Assembly: GCF_039503195.1 (NCBI RefSeq)
Contig: NZ_JBCJKP010000001.1
Span: 3,472,001-3,536,000 of the forward strand
Source of the DNA: Streptomyces mirabilis
Lineage (GTDB): Bacteria > Actinomycetota > Actinomycetes > Streptomycetales > Streptomycetaceae
Reading direction: 5' to 3'
DNA length: 64,000 bases
The notes under the pieces were generated by a model, which was not told the origin of the DNA, did no database searches, and saw only the letters and a list, made by a program, of their open reading frames with translations. How positions within the stretch are numbered: the stretch's first letter is position 1; every line of letters starts with the position of its first letter. Positions 52,122 through 60,933 of this stretch are shown here, one piece after another. The position numbers were made by a program, and so were the translations under genes.

Positions 52122-53327
52122 GTGCCCGAACCCGAATCCAGCAACACCGAGCGCCCAGCGCACGACATCCACGCGCACTCCGCGACCCTGAAGCGGCTGG
52201 AGAAGTCCTCCGGCAGTCTCGCCGCCCAGGCCATCGCGCGGATGGACGAGACGCTGCCGTGGTACCGGGCCATGCCACCGGAGAACCGTTCCTGGATCGG
52301 GCTCGTCGCTCAGGCCGGTATCGCGGCCTTCACCGAGTGGTTCCGGCACCCGAACGCCCCGCAGGCCATCTCCACCGATGTGTTCGGGACCGCGCCACGC
52401 GAGCTGACCAGGGCGATCACCCTGCGGCAGACCGTGGAGATGGTGCGCACGACCATCGAGGTCATGGAGAGCGCGATCGACGAGGTCGCCGCCCCGGGCG
52501 ACGAGTCCGTACTGCGCGAGGCGCTGCTCGTGTACGCCCGGGAGATCGCCTTCGCCACCGCCCAGGTGTACGCGCAGGCCGCCGAGGCCCGGGGCGCCTG
52601 GGACGCCCGCCTCGAATCGCTCGTCGTGAACGCCGTGCTCTCCGGCGAGGCCGACGAGGGTGCCGTCAGCCGGGCCGCCGCCCTCGGGTGGAACTCGCCC
52701 GAACATGTCTGCGTGGTGCTGGGTACGGCGCCCGACGGTGACAGCGAGCTGACGGTCGAGGCGATCCGGCGGGCGGCCCGGCACGCCAAGCTGCAGGTGC
52801 TCACCGGTGTGCTCGGGGACCGGCTCGTGGTCATCGCGGGGGGTAACAACAACCCGCTCGGGGTCGCGAAGGCGTTGATCGGGCCGTATGCCGCCGGGCC
52901 CGTCGTCGCGGGGCCGATCGTGCCCGATCTGCTCGCCGCGACCCGCTCCGCGCAGGCCGCAGCCGCCGGGCTGAAGGCGTGTTTCGCCTGGCAGGACGCC
53001 CCGCGCCCGGTTCTGGCGGACGATCTGCTGCCGGAGCGCGCGATCGCCGGAGACCCCTCGGCGCGCGAGCAACTGGTGGAGGAGATCTACAGACCACTTG
53101 AAGAAGCCGGCTCCGCGCTGCTGGAAACGCTCAGTGTCTATCTGGAACAGGCGAGCAGTCTCGAAGGCGCGGCCCGGATGCTCTTCGTTCACCCCAACAC
53201 CGTGCGCTACCGGCTCCGACGTGTGACTGACGTCACCGGTTGGTCGCCTTCGGATGTACGATCCGCGTTCACACTGCGGATCGCGCTGATCCTGGGGCGT
53301 CTGGCCGATGGGGATCCTCAAGCCTAG
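52122..53327 (+). CDS. fasR: FasR, PucR-type activator of fatty-acid synthesis genes
   Basis: A 401-residue protein: an N-terminal domain (KRLEKSSGSLAAQAIARMDETLPWY), a CdaR GGDEF-like middle and the C-terminal PucR HTH LEGAARMLFVHPNTVRYRLRRVTDVTGW. Its position right before fabD-fabH-acpP-fabF is that of S. coelicolor FasR, a published activator of this operon. GTG 52122 begins the conserved sequence; a weak AAGG is 12 nt upstream. It activates the promoter at 53344. Confidence 0.88.
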   Translation: MPEPESSNTERPAHDIHAHSATLKRLEKSSGSLAAQAIARMDETLPWYRAMPPENRSWIGLVAQAGIAAFTEWFRHPNAPQAISTDVFGTAPRELTRAITLRQTVEMVRTTIEVMESAIDEVAAPGDESVLREALLVYAREIAFATAQVYAQAAEARGAWDARLESLVVNAVLSGEADEGAVSRAAALGWNSPEHVCVVLGTAPDGDSELTVEAIRRAARHAKLQVLTGVLGDRLVVIAGGNNNPLGVAKALIGPYAAGPVVAGPIVPDLLAATRSAQAAAAGLKACFAWQDAPRPVLADDLLPERAIAGDPSAREQLVEEIYRPLEEAGSALLETLSVYLEQASSLEGAARMLFVHPNTVRYRLRRVTDVTGWSPSDVRSAFTLRIALILGRLADGDPQA

Positions 53328-53343
53328 GCTTTTGTCGGGGCTC

Positions 53344-53349
53344 TACAAT
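53344..53349 (+). promoter_or_regulatory. Probable -10 box of the fab operon promoter
   Basis: TACAAT is a near-perfect -10 box 68 nt before the fabD start. No -35 consensus lies 17-18 bp upstream (the sequence there is in the fasR stop region). This fits a promoter that needs the FasR activator. Confidence 0.5.
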
Positions 53350-53416
53350 TCCCCTTCGTGTTCTTCGTCCCTGTCCCCACGGGCGGCCGTGGCCGTCCAC
53401 AAGAGAGAGTGTGAGA

Positions 53417-54343
53417 GTGCTCGTACTCGTCGCTCCCGGCCAGGGCGCTCAGACGCCTGGCTTCCTGACCCCTTGGCTCGATCTCCCCGGTGCCGCCGAC
53501 CGCCTCGCCGCGTGGTCGGACGCCATCGGGCTCGACCTTGCCCGCTACGGCACCCAGGCAGACGCGGACGAGATCCGGGACACGGCTGTCGCGCAGCCGC
53601 TCCTGGTCGCCGCCGGTCTCCTCTCCGCCGCCGCGCTCGGTGACGTCGCCGAGCTCGGCCCCGGTGCCGTCGCCGGTCACAGCGTCGGAGAGATCACCGC
53701 CGCCGCGTTCGCGGGCGTGCTCGACGCCACGGCCGCGCTGACGCTCGTGCGCACCCGGGGTCTGGCGATGGCCGAGGCCGCCGCGATCACCGAGACCGGT
53801 ATGTCGGCGCTGCTCGGCGGGGACCCCGAGACCACGGTCCCGCACCTGGAGAAGCTCGGTCTGACCCCGGCGAACGTGAACGGTGGGGGCCAGATCGTGG
53901 CCGCCGGCACGCTGGAGCAGCTGGCCGCCCTGGAGGCGGACAAGCCCGAGGGCGTCCGCCGCGTGGTGGCCCTGAAGGTCGCGGGCGCGTTCCACACGCA
54001 CCACATGGCACCCGCGGTCGAGACCCTGGCACGAGCCGCCGAGGCCCTGAGCCCCGTGGACCCGAAGATCGCGTACGTCTCGAACAAGGACGGCAAGGCC
54101 GTCACGACCGGCGCCGAGGTCGTGCAGCGACTGGTCGGCCAGGTCGCGAACCCGGTCCGCTGGGACCTGTGCATGGAGACCTTCCAGGAGCTCGGCGCGA
54201 CCGCGCTGATCGAGGTCTGCCCGGGCGGCACCCTGACCGGGCTCGCCAAGCGCGCGCTGCCGGGTGTGAAGACCCTGGCGCTGAAGACCCCCGACGACCT
54301 CGACGCGGCTCGCGAGCTCATCGCCGAGCACGCCTCCGCCTAA
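53417..54343 (+). CDS. fabD: Malonyl-CoA:ACP transacylase
   Basis: A 308-residue protein with VLVLVAPGQGAQTPGF at the start, the nucleophile motif AGHSVGE (Ser89), RGLAMAEA with the malonyl-binding Arg, and AGAFHTHHMAPA with the catalytic His. It transfers malonyl from CoA to AcpP. GTG 53417 gives the conserved start; a GTG two codons earlier is possible. First gene of the fab operon; fabH follows after 15 bp. Confidence 0.95.
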   Translation: MLVLVAPGQGAQTPGFLTPWLDLPGAADRLAAWSDAIGLDLARYGTQADADEIRDTAVAQPLLVAAGLLSAAALGDVAELGPGAVAGHSVGEITAAAFAGVLDATAALTLVRTRGLAMAEAAAITETGMSALLGGDPETTVPHLEKLGLTPANVNGGGQIVAAGTLEQLAALEADKPEGVRRVVALKVAGAFHTHHMAPAVETLARAAEALSPVDPKIAYVSNKDGKAVTTGAEVVQRLVGQVANPVRWDLCMETFQELGATALIEVCPGGTLTGLAKRALPGVKTLALKTPDDLDAARELIAEHASA

Positions 54344-54358
54344 AGGAGCCGACAGAGC

Positions 54359-55390
54359 ATGTCGAAGATCAGGCCCAGCAAGGGCGCCCCGTACGCGCGG
54401 ATCCTGGGTGTGGGCGGCTACCGTCCCGTCCGGGTCGTGCCGAACGAGGTGATCCTCGAGACGATCGACTCCTCCGACGAGTGGATCCGCTCGCGCTCCG
54501 GCATCGAGACCCGGCACTGGGCCTCCGACGAGGAGACCGTCGCCGCGATGTCGATCGAGGCGTCCGGCAAGGCCATCGCCGACGCCGGGATCAACGCCGA
54601 CCAGATCGGCGCCGTGGTCGTCTCGACCGTCTCGCACTTCAGCCAGACTCCGGCCGTCGCTACGGAGATCGCCGACAAGCTCGGCACGCAGAAGGCCGCC
54701 GCCTTCGACATCTCGGCCGGCTGCGCGGGCTTCGGCTACGGCCTCACGCTCGCCAAGGGCATGATCGTCGAAGGTTCGGCGGAGTACGTCCTCGTCATCG
54801 GCGTGGAGCGGCTGTCCGACCTGACCGACCTGGAGGACCGTGCGACGGCCTTCCTGTTCGGTGACGGCGCGGGCGCGGTCGTCGTGGGCCCCTCCGAGGA
54901 GCCGCACATCGGCCCGACCGTGTGGGGCAGCGAGGGCGACAAGGCCGGCACGATCAAGCAGACCGTGCCGTGGGACCGTTTCCGCATCGGCGACGTGTCG
55001 GAGCTTCCGCTCGACTCCAAGGGCGAGGTCAAGTTCCCTGCGATCACGCAGGAGGGCCAGGCGGTGTTCCGCTGGGCCGTGTTCGAGATGGCGAAGGTCG
55101 CCCAGCAGGCGCTGGACGCGGCCGGAATCACCGCGGACGACCTGGACGTCTTCATTCCCCACCAGGCCAACGAGCGGATCATCGACTCGATGGTGAAGAC
55201 GTTGAAACTGCCGCAGCACGTCACGGTCGCGCGTGACGTACGCACCACCGGCAACACCTCGGCCGCCTCGATCCCGCTCGCGATGGAGCGGCTTCTGGCG
55301 ACCGGCGAGGCGAAGAGCGGCGACACCGCGCTCGTCATCGGCTTCGGGGCGGGTCTCGTGTACGCCGCGACGGTCGTTACTCTCCCCTAG
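54359..55390 (+). CDS. fabH: Beta-ketoacyl-ACP synthase III
   Basis: The 343-residue enzyme has the triad Cys122 (SAGCAGFG), His268 (FIPHQAN) and Asn299 (TTGNTSAAS). It condenses acetyl- or branched acyl-CoA starters with malonyl-AcpP and so sets the iso/anteiso fatty-acid pattern of streptomycetes. AAAGGAG lies 9 nt before the ATG. Confidence 0.96.
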   Translation: MSKIRPSKGAPYARILGVGGYRPVRVVPNEVILETIDSSDEWIRSRSGIETRHWASDEETVAAMSIEASGKAIADAGINADQIGAVVVSTVSHFSQTPAVATEIADKLGTQKAAAFDISAGCAGFGYGLTLAKGMIVEGSAEYVLVIGVERLSDLTDLEDRATAFLFGDGAGAVVVGPSEEPHIGPTVWGSEGDKAGTIKQTVPWDRFRIGDVSELPLDSKGEVKFPAITQEGQAVFRWAVFEMAKVAQQALDAAGITADDLDVFIPHQANERIIDSMVKTLKLPQHVTVARDVRTTGNTSAASIPLAMERLLATGEAKSGDTALVIGFGAGLVYAATVVTLP

Positions 55391-55467
55391 GCACTCCGTA
55401 CCGGATCATCCGGTCCGTACGGAATACCGCCAACCCTCTCTGGATACACACCGAAGGAGCGCCTGAC

Positions 55468-55716
55468 ATGGCCGCCACTCAGGAAGAGATCGTCGAAGGT
55501 CTCGCCGAGATCGTGAACGAGATCGCCGGGATCCCCACCGAGGACGTCCAGCTGGACAAGTCCTTCACCGACGACCTGGACGTCGACTCGCTGTCCATGG
55601 TCGAGGTCGTCGTCGCCGCCGAAGAGCGCTTCGACGTCAAGATCCCGGACGACGACGTCAAGAACCTCAAGACCGTCGGCGACGCGACCGACTACATCCT
55701 CAAGCACCAGGCCTGA
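55468..55716 (+). CDS. acpP: Acyl carrier protein
   Basis: An 82-residue acidic helical protein. The phosphopantetheine attachment Ser41 is in DVDSLSMVEVVVAAEERF. It carries the growing acyl chain for the fab enzymes. GAAGGAG is placed correctly before the ATG. Confidence 0.97.
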   Translation: MAATQEEIVEGLAEIVNEIAGIPTEDVQLDKSFTDDLDVDSLSMVEVVVAAEERFDVKIPDDDVKNLKTVGDATDYILKHQA

Positions 55717-55822
55717 TCCAGCGATCGGGCCCGGTTCGCCCGGCCCGGTCCACCGATCAGTCCGTTGCCCCGCCACCCGGCGGTGGCGCCGCTGAATCCT
55801 CGTATTTGGAGAAAGAATTCCC

Positions 55823-57094
55823 GTGAGCTCGACCAATCGCACCGTGGTCGTCACCGGTATCGGCGCAACCACACCGCTGGGTGGCGGCGCAGCCTCTACC
55901 TGGGAGGGCCTCGTCGCCGGCAAGTCCGGTGTCCGCGCCCTGGAGCAGGACTGGGCCGCCGACCAGGCGGTCCGAATCGCGGCGCAGATCGCCGTGGAGC
56001 CGGGCGAGGTCATCCCCCGCCCGCAGGCCCGCCGTCTCGACCGCTCGGCGCAGTTCGCCCTGATCGCCGCCAAGGAAGCCTGGGCCGACGCCGGTTTCAC
56101 CGACAAGGCCGGCGACGACGCCTCCGTCGACCCGGACCGGCTCGGCACCGTCATCGCCTCCGGCATCGGTGGCGTGACGACGCTGCTCGACCAGTACGAC
56201 GTGCTGAAGGAGAAGGGCGTCCGCCGCGTCTCCCCGCACACCGTTCCCATGCTCATGCCGAACGGCCCGTCCGCCAACGTGGGTCTGCTCGTCGGCGCCC
56301 GCGCCGGCGTGCACACCCCGGTCTCCGCTTGCGCCTCGGGCGCCGAGGCCATCGGCTACGCCATCGAGATGATCCGCACCGGGCGCGCCGACGTCGTCGT
56401 CGCCGGTGGTACGGAGGCGGCGATCCACCCGCTGCCCATCGCCGCGTTCGGCAACATGATGGCGATGTCCAAGAACAACGACGACCCGCAGGGCGCCTCG
56501 CGCCCCTACGACGTCGCGCGTGACGGCTTCGTCCTCGGTGAGGGCGCCGGCGTCCTCGTCCTGGAGTCCGCCGAGCACGCCGCCAAGCGCGGGGCCCGGG
56601 TGTACGCGGAGGCGGTCGGCCAGGGCATCTCCGCCGACGGCCACGACATCGTGCAGCCGGAGCCGGAGGGGCGTGGCATCTCCCACGCCCTGCAGAACCT
56701 GCTCGACAACACCGACCTGGACCCGGCCGAGATCGTGCACGTGAACGCGCACGCGACCTCGACGCCCGCCGGTGACGTGGCGGAACTGAAGGCGTTGCGC
56801 AAGGTCTTCGGTGACGACGCCGACCACATGGCGGTCTCTGCGACCAAGTCGATGACCGGTCATCTCCTCGGTGGCGCGGGGGGTGTGGAGTCGGTGGCGT
56901 CGGTACTGGCGCTGTACAACCGGATCGCTCCGCCGACCATCAACGTCGAGAACCTCGACCCCGAGGCCGAGGCGAACGCCGACATCGTGCGCGGGGAGGC
57001 TCGCAAGCTGCCTGTCGAGGGCCGCATTGCCGCCCTGAACGACTCGTTCGGGTTCGGTGGGCACAACGTGGTGCTGGCGTTCCGTACGATCTGA
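55823..57094 (+). CDS. fabF: Beta-ketoacyl-ACP synthase II
   Basis: The 423-residue ketosynthase has Cys170 (VSACASGAEA), His310 (VNAHATSTPAGD) and His347 (SMTGHLLGGAGG), and ends FGFGGHNVVLAFR. It elongates acyl-AcpP with malonyl-AcpP. GTG 55823 follows GGAGAAAG. Last gene of the operon: a strong terminator lies 29 bp after it. Confidence 0.96.
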   Translation: MSSTNRTVVVTGIGATTPLGGGAASTWEGLVAGKSGVRALEQDWAADQAVRIAAQIAVEPGEVIPRPQARRLDRSAQFALIAAKEAWADAGFTDKAGDDASVDPDRLGTVIASGIGGVTTLLDQYDVLKEKGVRRVSPHTVPMLMPNGPSANVGLLVGARAGVHTPVSACASGAEAIGYAIEMIRTGRADVVVAGGTEAAIHPLPIAAFGNMMAMSKNNDDPQGASRPYDVARDGFVLGEGAGVLVLESAEHAAKRGARVYAEAVGQGISADGHDIVQPEPEGRGISHALQNLLDNTDLDPAEIVHVNAHATSTPAGDVAELKALRKVFGDDADHMAVSATKSMTGHLLGGAGGVESVASVLALYNRIAPPTINVENLDPEAEANADIVRGEARKLPVEGRIAALNDSFGFGGHNVVLAFRTI

Positions 57095-57122
57095 ATTCGG
57101 CCGTAGGTGTACTGAACCGGCG

Positions 57123-57157
57123 TGTGGCCCGGACTCCCTGTCGGAGTCCGGGCCACA
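57123..57157 (+). terminator. Terminator of the fab operon
   Basis: A perfect 15-bp stem (TGTGGCCCGGACTCC / GGAGTCCGGGCCACA) with a 5-nt loop. Confidence 0.85.
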
Positions 57158-57164
57158 TGTGCTT

Positions 57165-57246
57165 GTTCGTCGGGTGCGGGGCGGTGGGGGCCGGTCACGC
57201 CCACGCGGCGGAGCCGCATATGTCACAGCCTCGCGCCCCCAAAAGC
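57165..57246 (+). repeat. Dispersed intergenic repeat, copy 3 (interrupted)
   Basis: GTTCGTCGGGTGCGGGGCGG...CCGGTCACGCC then, after an inserted CACGCGGCGGAGCCGCA-type segment, CCTCGCGCCCCCAAAAGC. The ends match copies 1 and 2; the insert is unique to this copy. Confidence 0.55.
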
Positions 57247-57270
57247 GTCCCCTCACGCCCGTTTCTCAGG

Positions 57271-57765
57271 TCAGACCACCTGGTGGAGCCAGCGGACCGG
57301 GGCGCCCTCGCCCGCGTAGCGGAAGGGTTCCAGTTCGTCGTCCCAGGGCTTGCCCAGGAGTTTGGCGAGGTCGGACTCCAGGTCGCTCTCGCCGCGCTGG
57401 GAGCGCAGGAGGGCGGCGCGCAGACGGTCCTCGGGGATCAGGATGTCGCCGTGGATTCCGGTGACGGCGTGGAAGATGCCCAGTTCGGGGGTGCAGCTGT
57501 AGCGCTCGCCCTCGGCTGTGGGGCAGGGCTCGGCGGTGACCTCGAAGCGCAGCATCTGCCAGCCGCGCAGCGCGGAGGCCAGCTTGGAGGCGGTGCCCAC
57601 CTCGCCCTTCCAGGAGAACTCGGATCTCCAGGTGCCCGGCGAGGCGGGCTGCCGGATCCAGTCGAGGTTGACGCGGGTACCGAGCACGCCCGCGACCGCC
57701 CACTCGACGTGCGGGCACAGCGCGCGGGGCGCGGAGTGCACGTAGAGAACTCCACGTGTCGTCAC
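57271..57765 (-). CDS. DUF3145 family protein
   Basis: A 164-residue protein with VLYVHSAPRALCPHVEWAVAGVLG, TWRSEFSWKGEVGTASKLASALRGW and a C-terminal GKPWDDELEPFRYAGEGAPVRWLHQVV, matching DUF3145, an actinobacterial family of unknown function. GTG 57765 is preceded by GGAGG at 7 nt. Convergent with fabF. Confidence 0.85.
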   Translation of the reverse strand: MTTRGVLYVHSAPRALCPHVEWAVAGVLGTRVNLDWIRQPASPGTWRSEFSWKGEVGTASKLASALRGWQMLRFEVTAEPCPTAEGERYSCTPELGIFHAVTGIHGDILIPEDRLRAALLRSQRGESDLESDLAKLLGKPWDDELEPFRYAGEGAPVRWLHQVV

Positions 57766-58021
57766 TGGGGCCTCCGGACAGAGCGAGACATCTTGTAACT
57801 TAGCGGAAAGGCAGTGGCAGGGCGGCCACGTGGCGAGGCTACCGTGCGGCGGCGCAAGGAGTGTGACGTACCGTCGGTCCCAGCGCCCAGAAACATTGAG
57901 GTTTCACCCAAGGGGACGCGGTGCGACCGGTCGCGTACTGCGGGGTGTCGGCCAACCGTGTCGCATGGGTGCTGAGCAATGGTGCTGAGCAATCGTGCTT
58001 GACGAACGAGGGGACCAGGGG

Positions 58022-58924
58022 ATGCGTCACAGGAGTCACCGTTCTCGGGCCGCCCTCGCCCTCGTGTCGGCGGCTCTCCTGGGCGTCGCCGTCGCCGGCT
58101 GCGACGCCGTCGGTGACAACTCCCCGGCGCCCCGGGGCACGACGGCCAAGGCGTTCCCGAAGCCGACCCCCACCTGGGACCGCAGCCCGACGTCGATGGC
58201 CGCCGTCGGGGACTCCATCACCCGCGGCTTCGACGCGTGCACCGTGCTGTCCGACTGTCCGGAGGTGTCCTGGGCCACCGGCAGCGACACGAAGGTCAAG
58301 AGCCTCGCCGTGCGGCTGCTCGGGCAGGCCGGGGCCGCCGAGCGCAGCTGGAACTACGCGGTGACCGGTGCCCGGATGGCGGATCTCCCCGACCAGATGG
58401 CACAGGCCGTCACGAACAAGCCGGAGCTGGTGACCGTGATGGCGGGCGCGAACGACGCCTGCCGCTCGTCGGTGTCGGCGATGACCCCCGTCGCCGAGTT
58501 CCGCGCCGAGTTCGAGGACGCCATGGACACGCTGCGCAAGGCGCTGCCCAAGACCCAGGTGTACGTGTCGAGCGTGCCGGATCTGAAGCGGCTGTGGTCC
58601 GAGGGGCGGAGCAACCCGCTGGGCAAGCAGATCTGGAAGCTGGGTATCTGCCCCTCGATGCTGGGCGACGCGGACTCCCTGACCACGACGGCGATGCGGC
58701 GACGCACGACGGTGCAGGACCGGGTGGAGGCGTACAACCAGGTCCTGAAGGAGGTGTGCGCCAAGGACCGGCACTGCCGCTTCGACGGGGGCGCGGTCTT
58801 CGACTACCGCTTCGGCACGGACCAGCTGAGCCACTGGGACTGGTTCCACCCGAGCAGGGACGGGCAGGCGCGGCTCGCGGAGATGGCCTATCGGGTGGTG
58901 ACGGCGACGAGGCCGGTGAGCTAG
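58022..58924 (+). CDS. SGNH/GDSL hydrolase lipoprotein
   Basis: A 300-residue protein. The lipoprotein signal ends VAVAGC (Cys27). A Thr/Pro spacer follows, then the SGNH blocks: AVGDSITRG (nucleophile Ser), the Gly block in NYAVTGAR, GANDAC (Asn) and WDWFHPSRDG (Asp-x-x-His). Likely an esterase anchored outside the membrane. ATG 58022 follows GGGGACCAGGGG. Confidence 0.85.
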   Translation: MRHRSHRSRAALALVSAALLGVAVAGCDAVGDNSPAPRGTTAKAFPKPTPTWDRSPTSMAAVGDSITRGFDACTVLSDCPEVSWATGSDTKVKSLAVRLLGQAGAAERSWNYAVTGARMADLPDQMAQAVTNKPELVTVMAGANDACRSSVSAMTPVAEFRAEFEDAMDTLRKALPKTQVYVSSVPDLKRLWSEGRSNPLGKQIWKLGICPSMLGDADSLTTTAMRRRTTVQDRVEAYNQVLKEVCAKDRHCRFDGGAVFDYRFGTDQLSHWDWFHPSRDGQARLAEMAYRVVTATRPVS

Positions 58925-58948
58925 GACCTGCCGTTCGGATCCTTGGCC

Positions 58949-58954
58949 TAGGCT
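58949..58954 (+). promoter_or_regulatory. Leaderless -10 box for galM
   Basis: TAGGCT ends 7 nt before ATG 58962. Confidence 0.55.
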
Positions 58955-58961
58955 TTCGATC

Positions 58962-59942
58962 ATGCACTGCGAATTCTTCGGAACCCTTCCCGACGGCACC
59001 CCGATCCACCGCTGGACGCTGGAGCGTGCCGGGGTGCGGGTGCGGATCCTGACGTACGGCGGGATCGTCCAGTCGGTCGAGGTCCCGGACCGGGACGGGG
59101 TGCGCGCGGACGTGGTACTGGGGTTCCCCGACCTCGACGGCTATCTGACGCACACGGGGCCGTACTTCGGGGCGCTCGTCGGGCGGTACGCGAACCGGAT
59201 CGCCGGGGGCCGCTTCCTGCTCGACGGCCACACCTATCACCTGGCGCAGAACAACCCGCCCAACTCCCTGCACGGCGGGGAGCGCGGCTTCGACAAGCGG
59301 GTGTGGGACGCGGAACCGGTCGATCACGGGCTGCGCCTGACCCGGGTCTCCCCGCACGGCGAGGAGGGCTTCCCGGGCCGCCTGGAGGCCTCGGCGACGT
59401 ACACGCTGGACGAGGCGGGCGCGCTGGGGATCGCGTACGAGGCGGTCACGGACGCGCCGACCGTGGTGAACCTGACGAACCACACGTACTGGAACCTGGC
59501 CGGTATGGGCAACGCCGGCGGCCACGAACTCCGCCTGGACGCCTCGCGCTTGACGTCGGTGGACGCCGATCTGATCCCCACCGGGGCGCTGGACGCCGTC
59601 GACGGGACGCGGTTCGACTTCCGTACGGCGCGGAAGGTCGGCGCCGGCTACGACCACAACCTCGTCCTCGACAAGGGGCTCACGCAGACCGCCGTCGAGG
59701 TCGCCGAGCTGCACGACCCGTCCTCCGGGCGGACGCTGACGGTCGCGACCACCGAACCCGGGCTCCAGCTGTACACCGCGGAGCACCTGAGCGACCCCTT
59801 CGCCCCCGGGGACGGCGTCGCGCTGGAGACCCAGCACTTCCCCGACTCCCCCAACCGGCCCGAGTTCCCGAGCACGGAACTGCGGCCGGGCGGGGTGTAC
59901 CGGTCGGAGACCGTGTACGGGTTCGGCGTCCGCGACCAGTAG
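58962..59942 (+). CDS. galM: Aldose 1-epimerase
   Basis: The 326-residue beta-supersandwich enzyme has ILTYGGIVQSVEVPDRDG, GALVGRYANRIAGGRF, NSLHGGERGFDKRVW (His), TNHTYWNLAG (catalytic His) and FPDSPNRPEFPST. It interconverts the alpha and beta anomers of glucose or galactose, so it could work with the nearby GH3 enzyme on released sugars. Leaderless by promoter. Confidence 0.9.
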   Translation: MHCEFFGTLPDGTPIHRWTLERAGVRVRILTYGGIVQSVEVPDRDGVRADVVLGFPDLDGYLTHTGPYFGALVGRYANRIAGGRFLLDGHTYHLAQNNPPNSLHGGERGFDKRVWDAEPVDHGLRLTRVSPHGEEGFPGRLEASATYTLDEAGALGIAYEAVTDAPTVVNLTNHTYWNLAGMGNAGGHELRLDASRLTSVDADLIPTGALDAVDGTRFDFRTARKVGAGYDHNLVLDKGLTQTAVEVAELHDPSSGRTLTVATTEPGLQLYTAEHLSDPFAPGDGVALETQHFPDSPNRPEFPSTELRPGGVYRSETVYGFGVRDQ

Positions 59943-59970
59943 CCGACGACCGGCGACCGGCGACCGGCCG

Positions 59971-60807
59971 TCAGACGCTCTCGCCGCGCATCCGCTTGGT
60001 GGCTCTGCCCAGCAGGGTCATCGCGCCGAGGCAGACCGCGACCACCACGGCCCCGACCAGCGCGGGGAGCGGGGACTTGCCCTTGATCCCCTCCACGAGC
60101 ACGGTGGTGGCCAGCACCATGATGATGGAGTACAGGCTCCGGCCGACCTTGGCGCCGGCCGGGATCACCCGCAGCAGCTGCGGGATCGTCGTGGCCGCGG
60201 CGATGCCCATGCCGAACGGGATGAACGCGCCGAGCACCAGGGCACCGAAGCCGAACGAGTTGCCGTACGCGCCCCATCCGGCGCCCTTGTAGAGCAGATA
60301 GCCCGCGGCGCCGAGGGACAGCAGGACGAGTACGCCGTTGAGGTACGCGGCGAGGGTGGCGGCCTTGCGGGCGCCCGGCAGATGCGCGGCCGGGGAGCGC
60401 CAGGCGTCCGGGGTGATCAGGCGCAGCTGCTGCTTGAGGGCCCGCATCCGTGTCATGGCGAAGAGGCCGACGGCCACGGCGACCAGTCCGACGGCCGTGG
60501 CCGCGAAGCCGACCGGTGTCCGCGTGATGCCGTAGTGGGCGCCGCCGAAGGTCAGCGGGATGCCGAGGACGAAGCCGTACGCGTATGTCTTCGCCTGCTG
60601 CTGGATGCGCAGCACCAGCTGTCGCTGGTCGGGGGTGAGGTGGGGGTCCAGCCGCATCTCGCCCTCGCCCAGGTGCTGTTGGGGGGCCTGGGGCTGCTGC
60701 TGGTACGGAGGCGGGTACGGGACCTGCTGCGGGGGCGGGTAGTAGGGCTGCTGCCCCTGATAGGGCCCCCGCGGTGGGTACGGGCCTGGTTGTTGACCTG
60801 GGTACAT
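59971..60807 (-). CDS. Membrane protein with Pro/Gln/Tyr-rich N-terminus
   Basis: A 278-residue protein. The first 65 residues are of low complexity (PYPPRGPYQGQQPYYPPPQQ). Two pairs of membrane helices follow, with FVLGIPLTFGGAHYG and LNGVLVLLSLGAAGYLLYKG near a GxxG-rich region. No catalytic motif seen. ATG 60807 has GGGGGAG at 8 nt. Family not recognised. Confidence 0.65.
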   Translation of the reverse strand: MYPGQQPGPYPPRGPYQGQQPYYPPPQQVPYPPPYQQQPQAPQQHLGEGEMRLDPHLTPDQRQLVLRIQQQAKTYAYGFVLGIPLTFGGAHYGITRTPVGFAATAVGLVAVAVGLFAMTRMRALKQQLRLITPDAWRSPAAHLPGARKAATLAAYLNGVLVLLSLGAAGYLLYKGAGWGAYGNSFGFGALVLGAFIPFGMGIAAATTIPQLLRVIPAGAKVGRSLYSIIMVLATTVLVEGIKGKSPLPALVGAVVVAVCLGAMTLLGRATKRMRGESV

Positions 60808-60874
60808 GCGTTGTTCTCCCCCGAACCGGCGTGTTCCGGCCCGCGAGTCTGCCACAGGTGGCCGAGAACCGACG

Positions 60875-60910
60875 AGCCCCGATCCGGATGTCAGGTTCCG
60901 GACCGGGGCT
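60875..60910 (-). terminator. Hairpin after the GH3 gene
   Basis: A 14-bp stem with one mismatch (AGCCCCGATCCGGA / TCCGGACCGGGGCT), 24 bp beyond the GH3 stop. Confidence 0.75.
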
Positions 60911-60933
60911 GCTCGGGGTGGACTCGTCCCACG

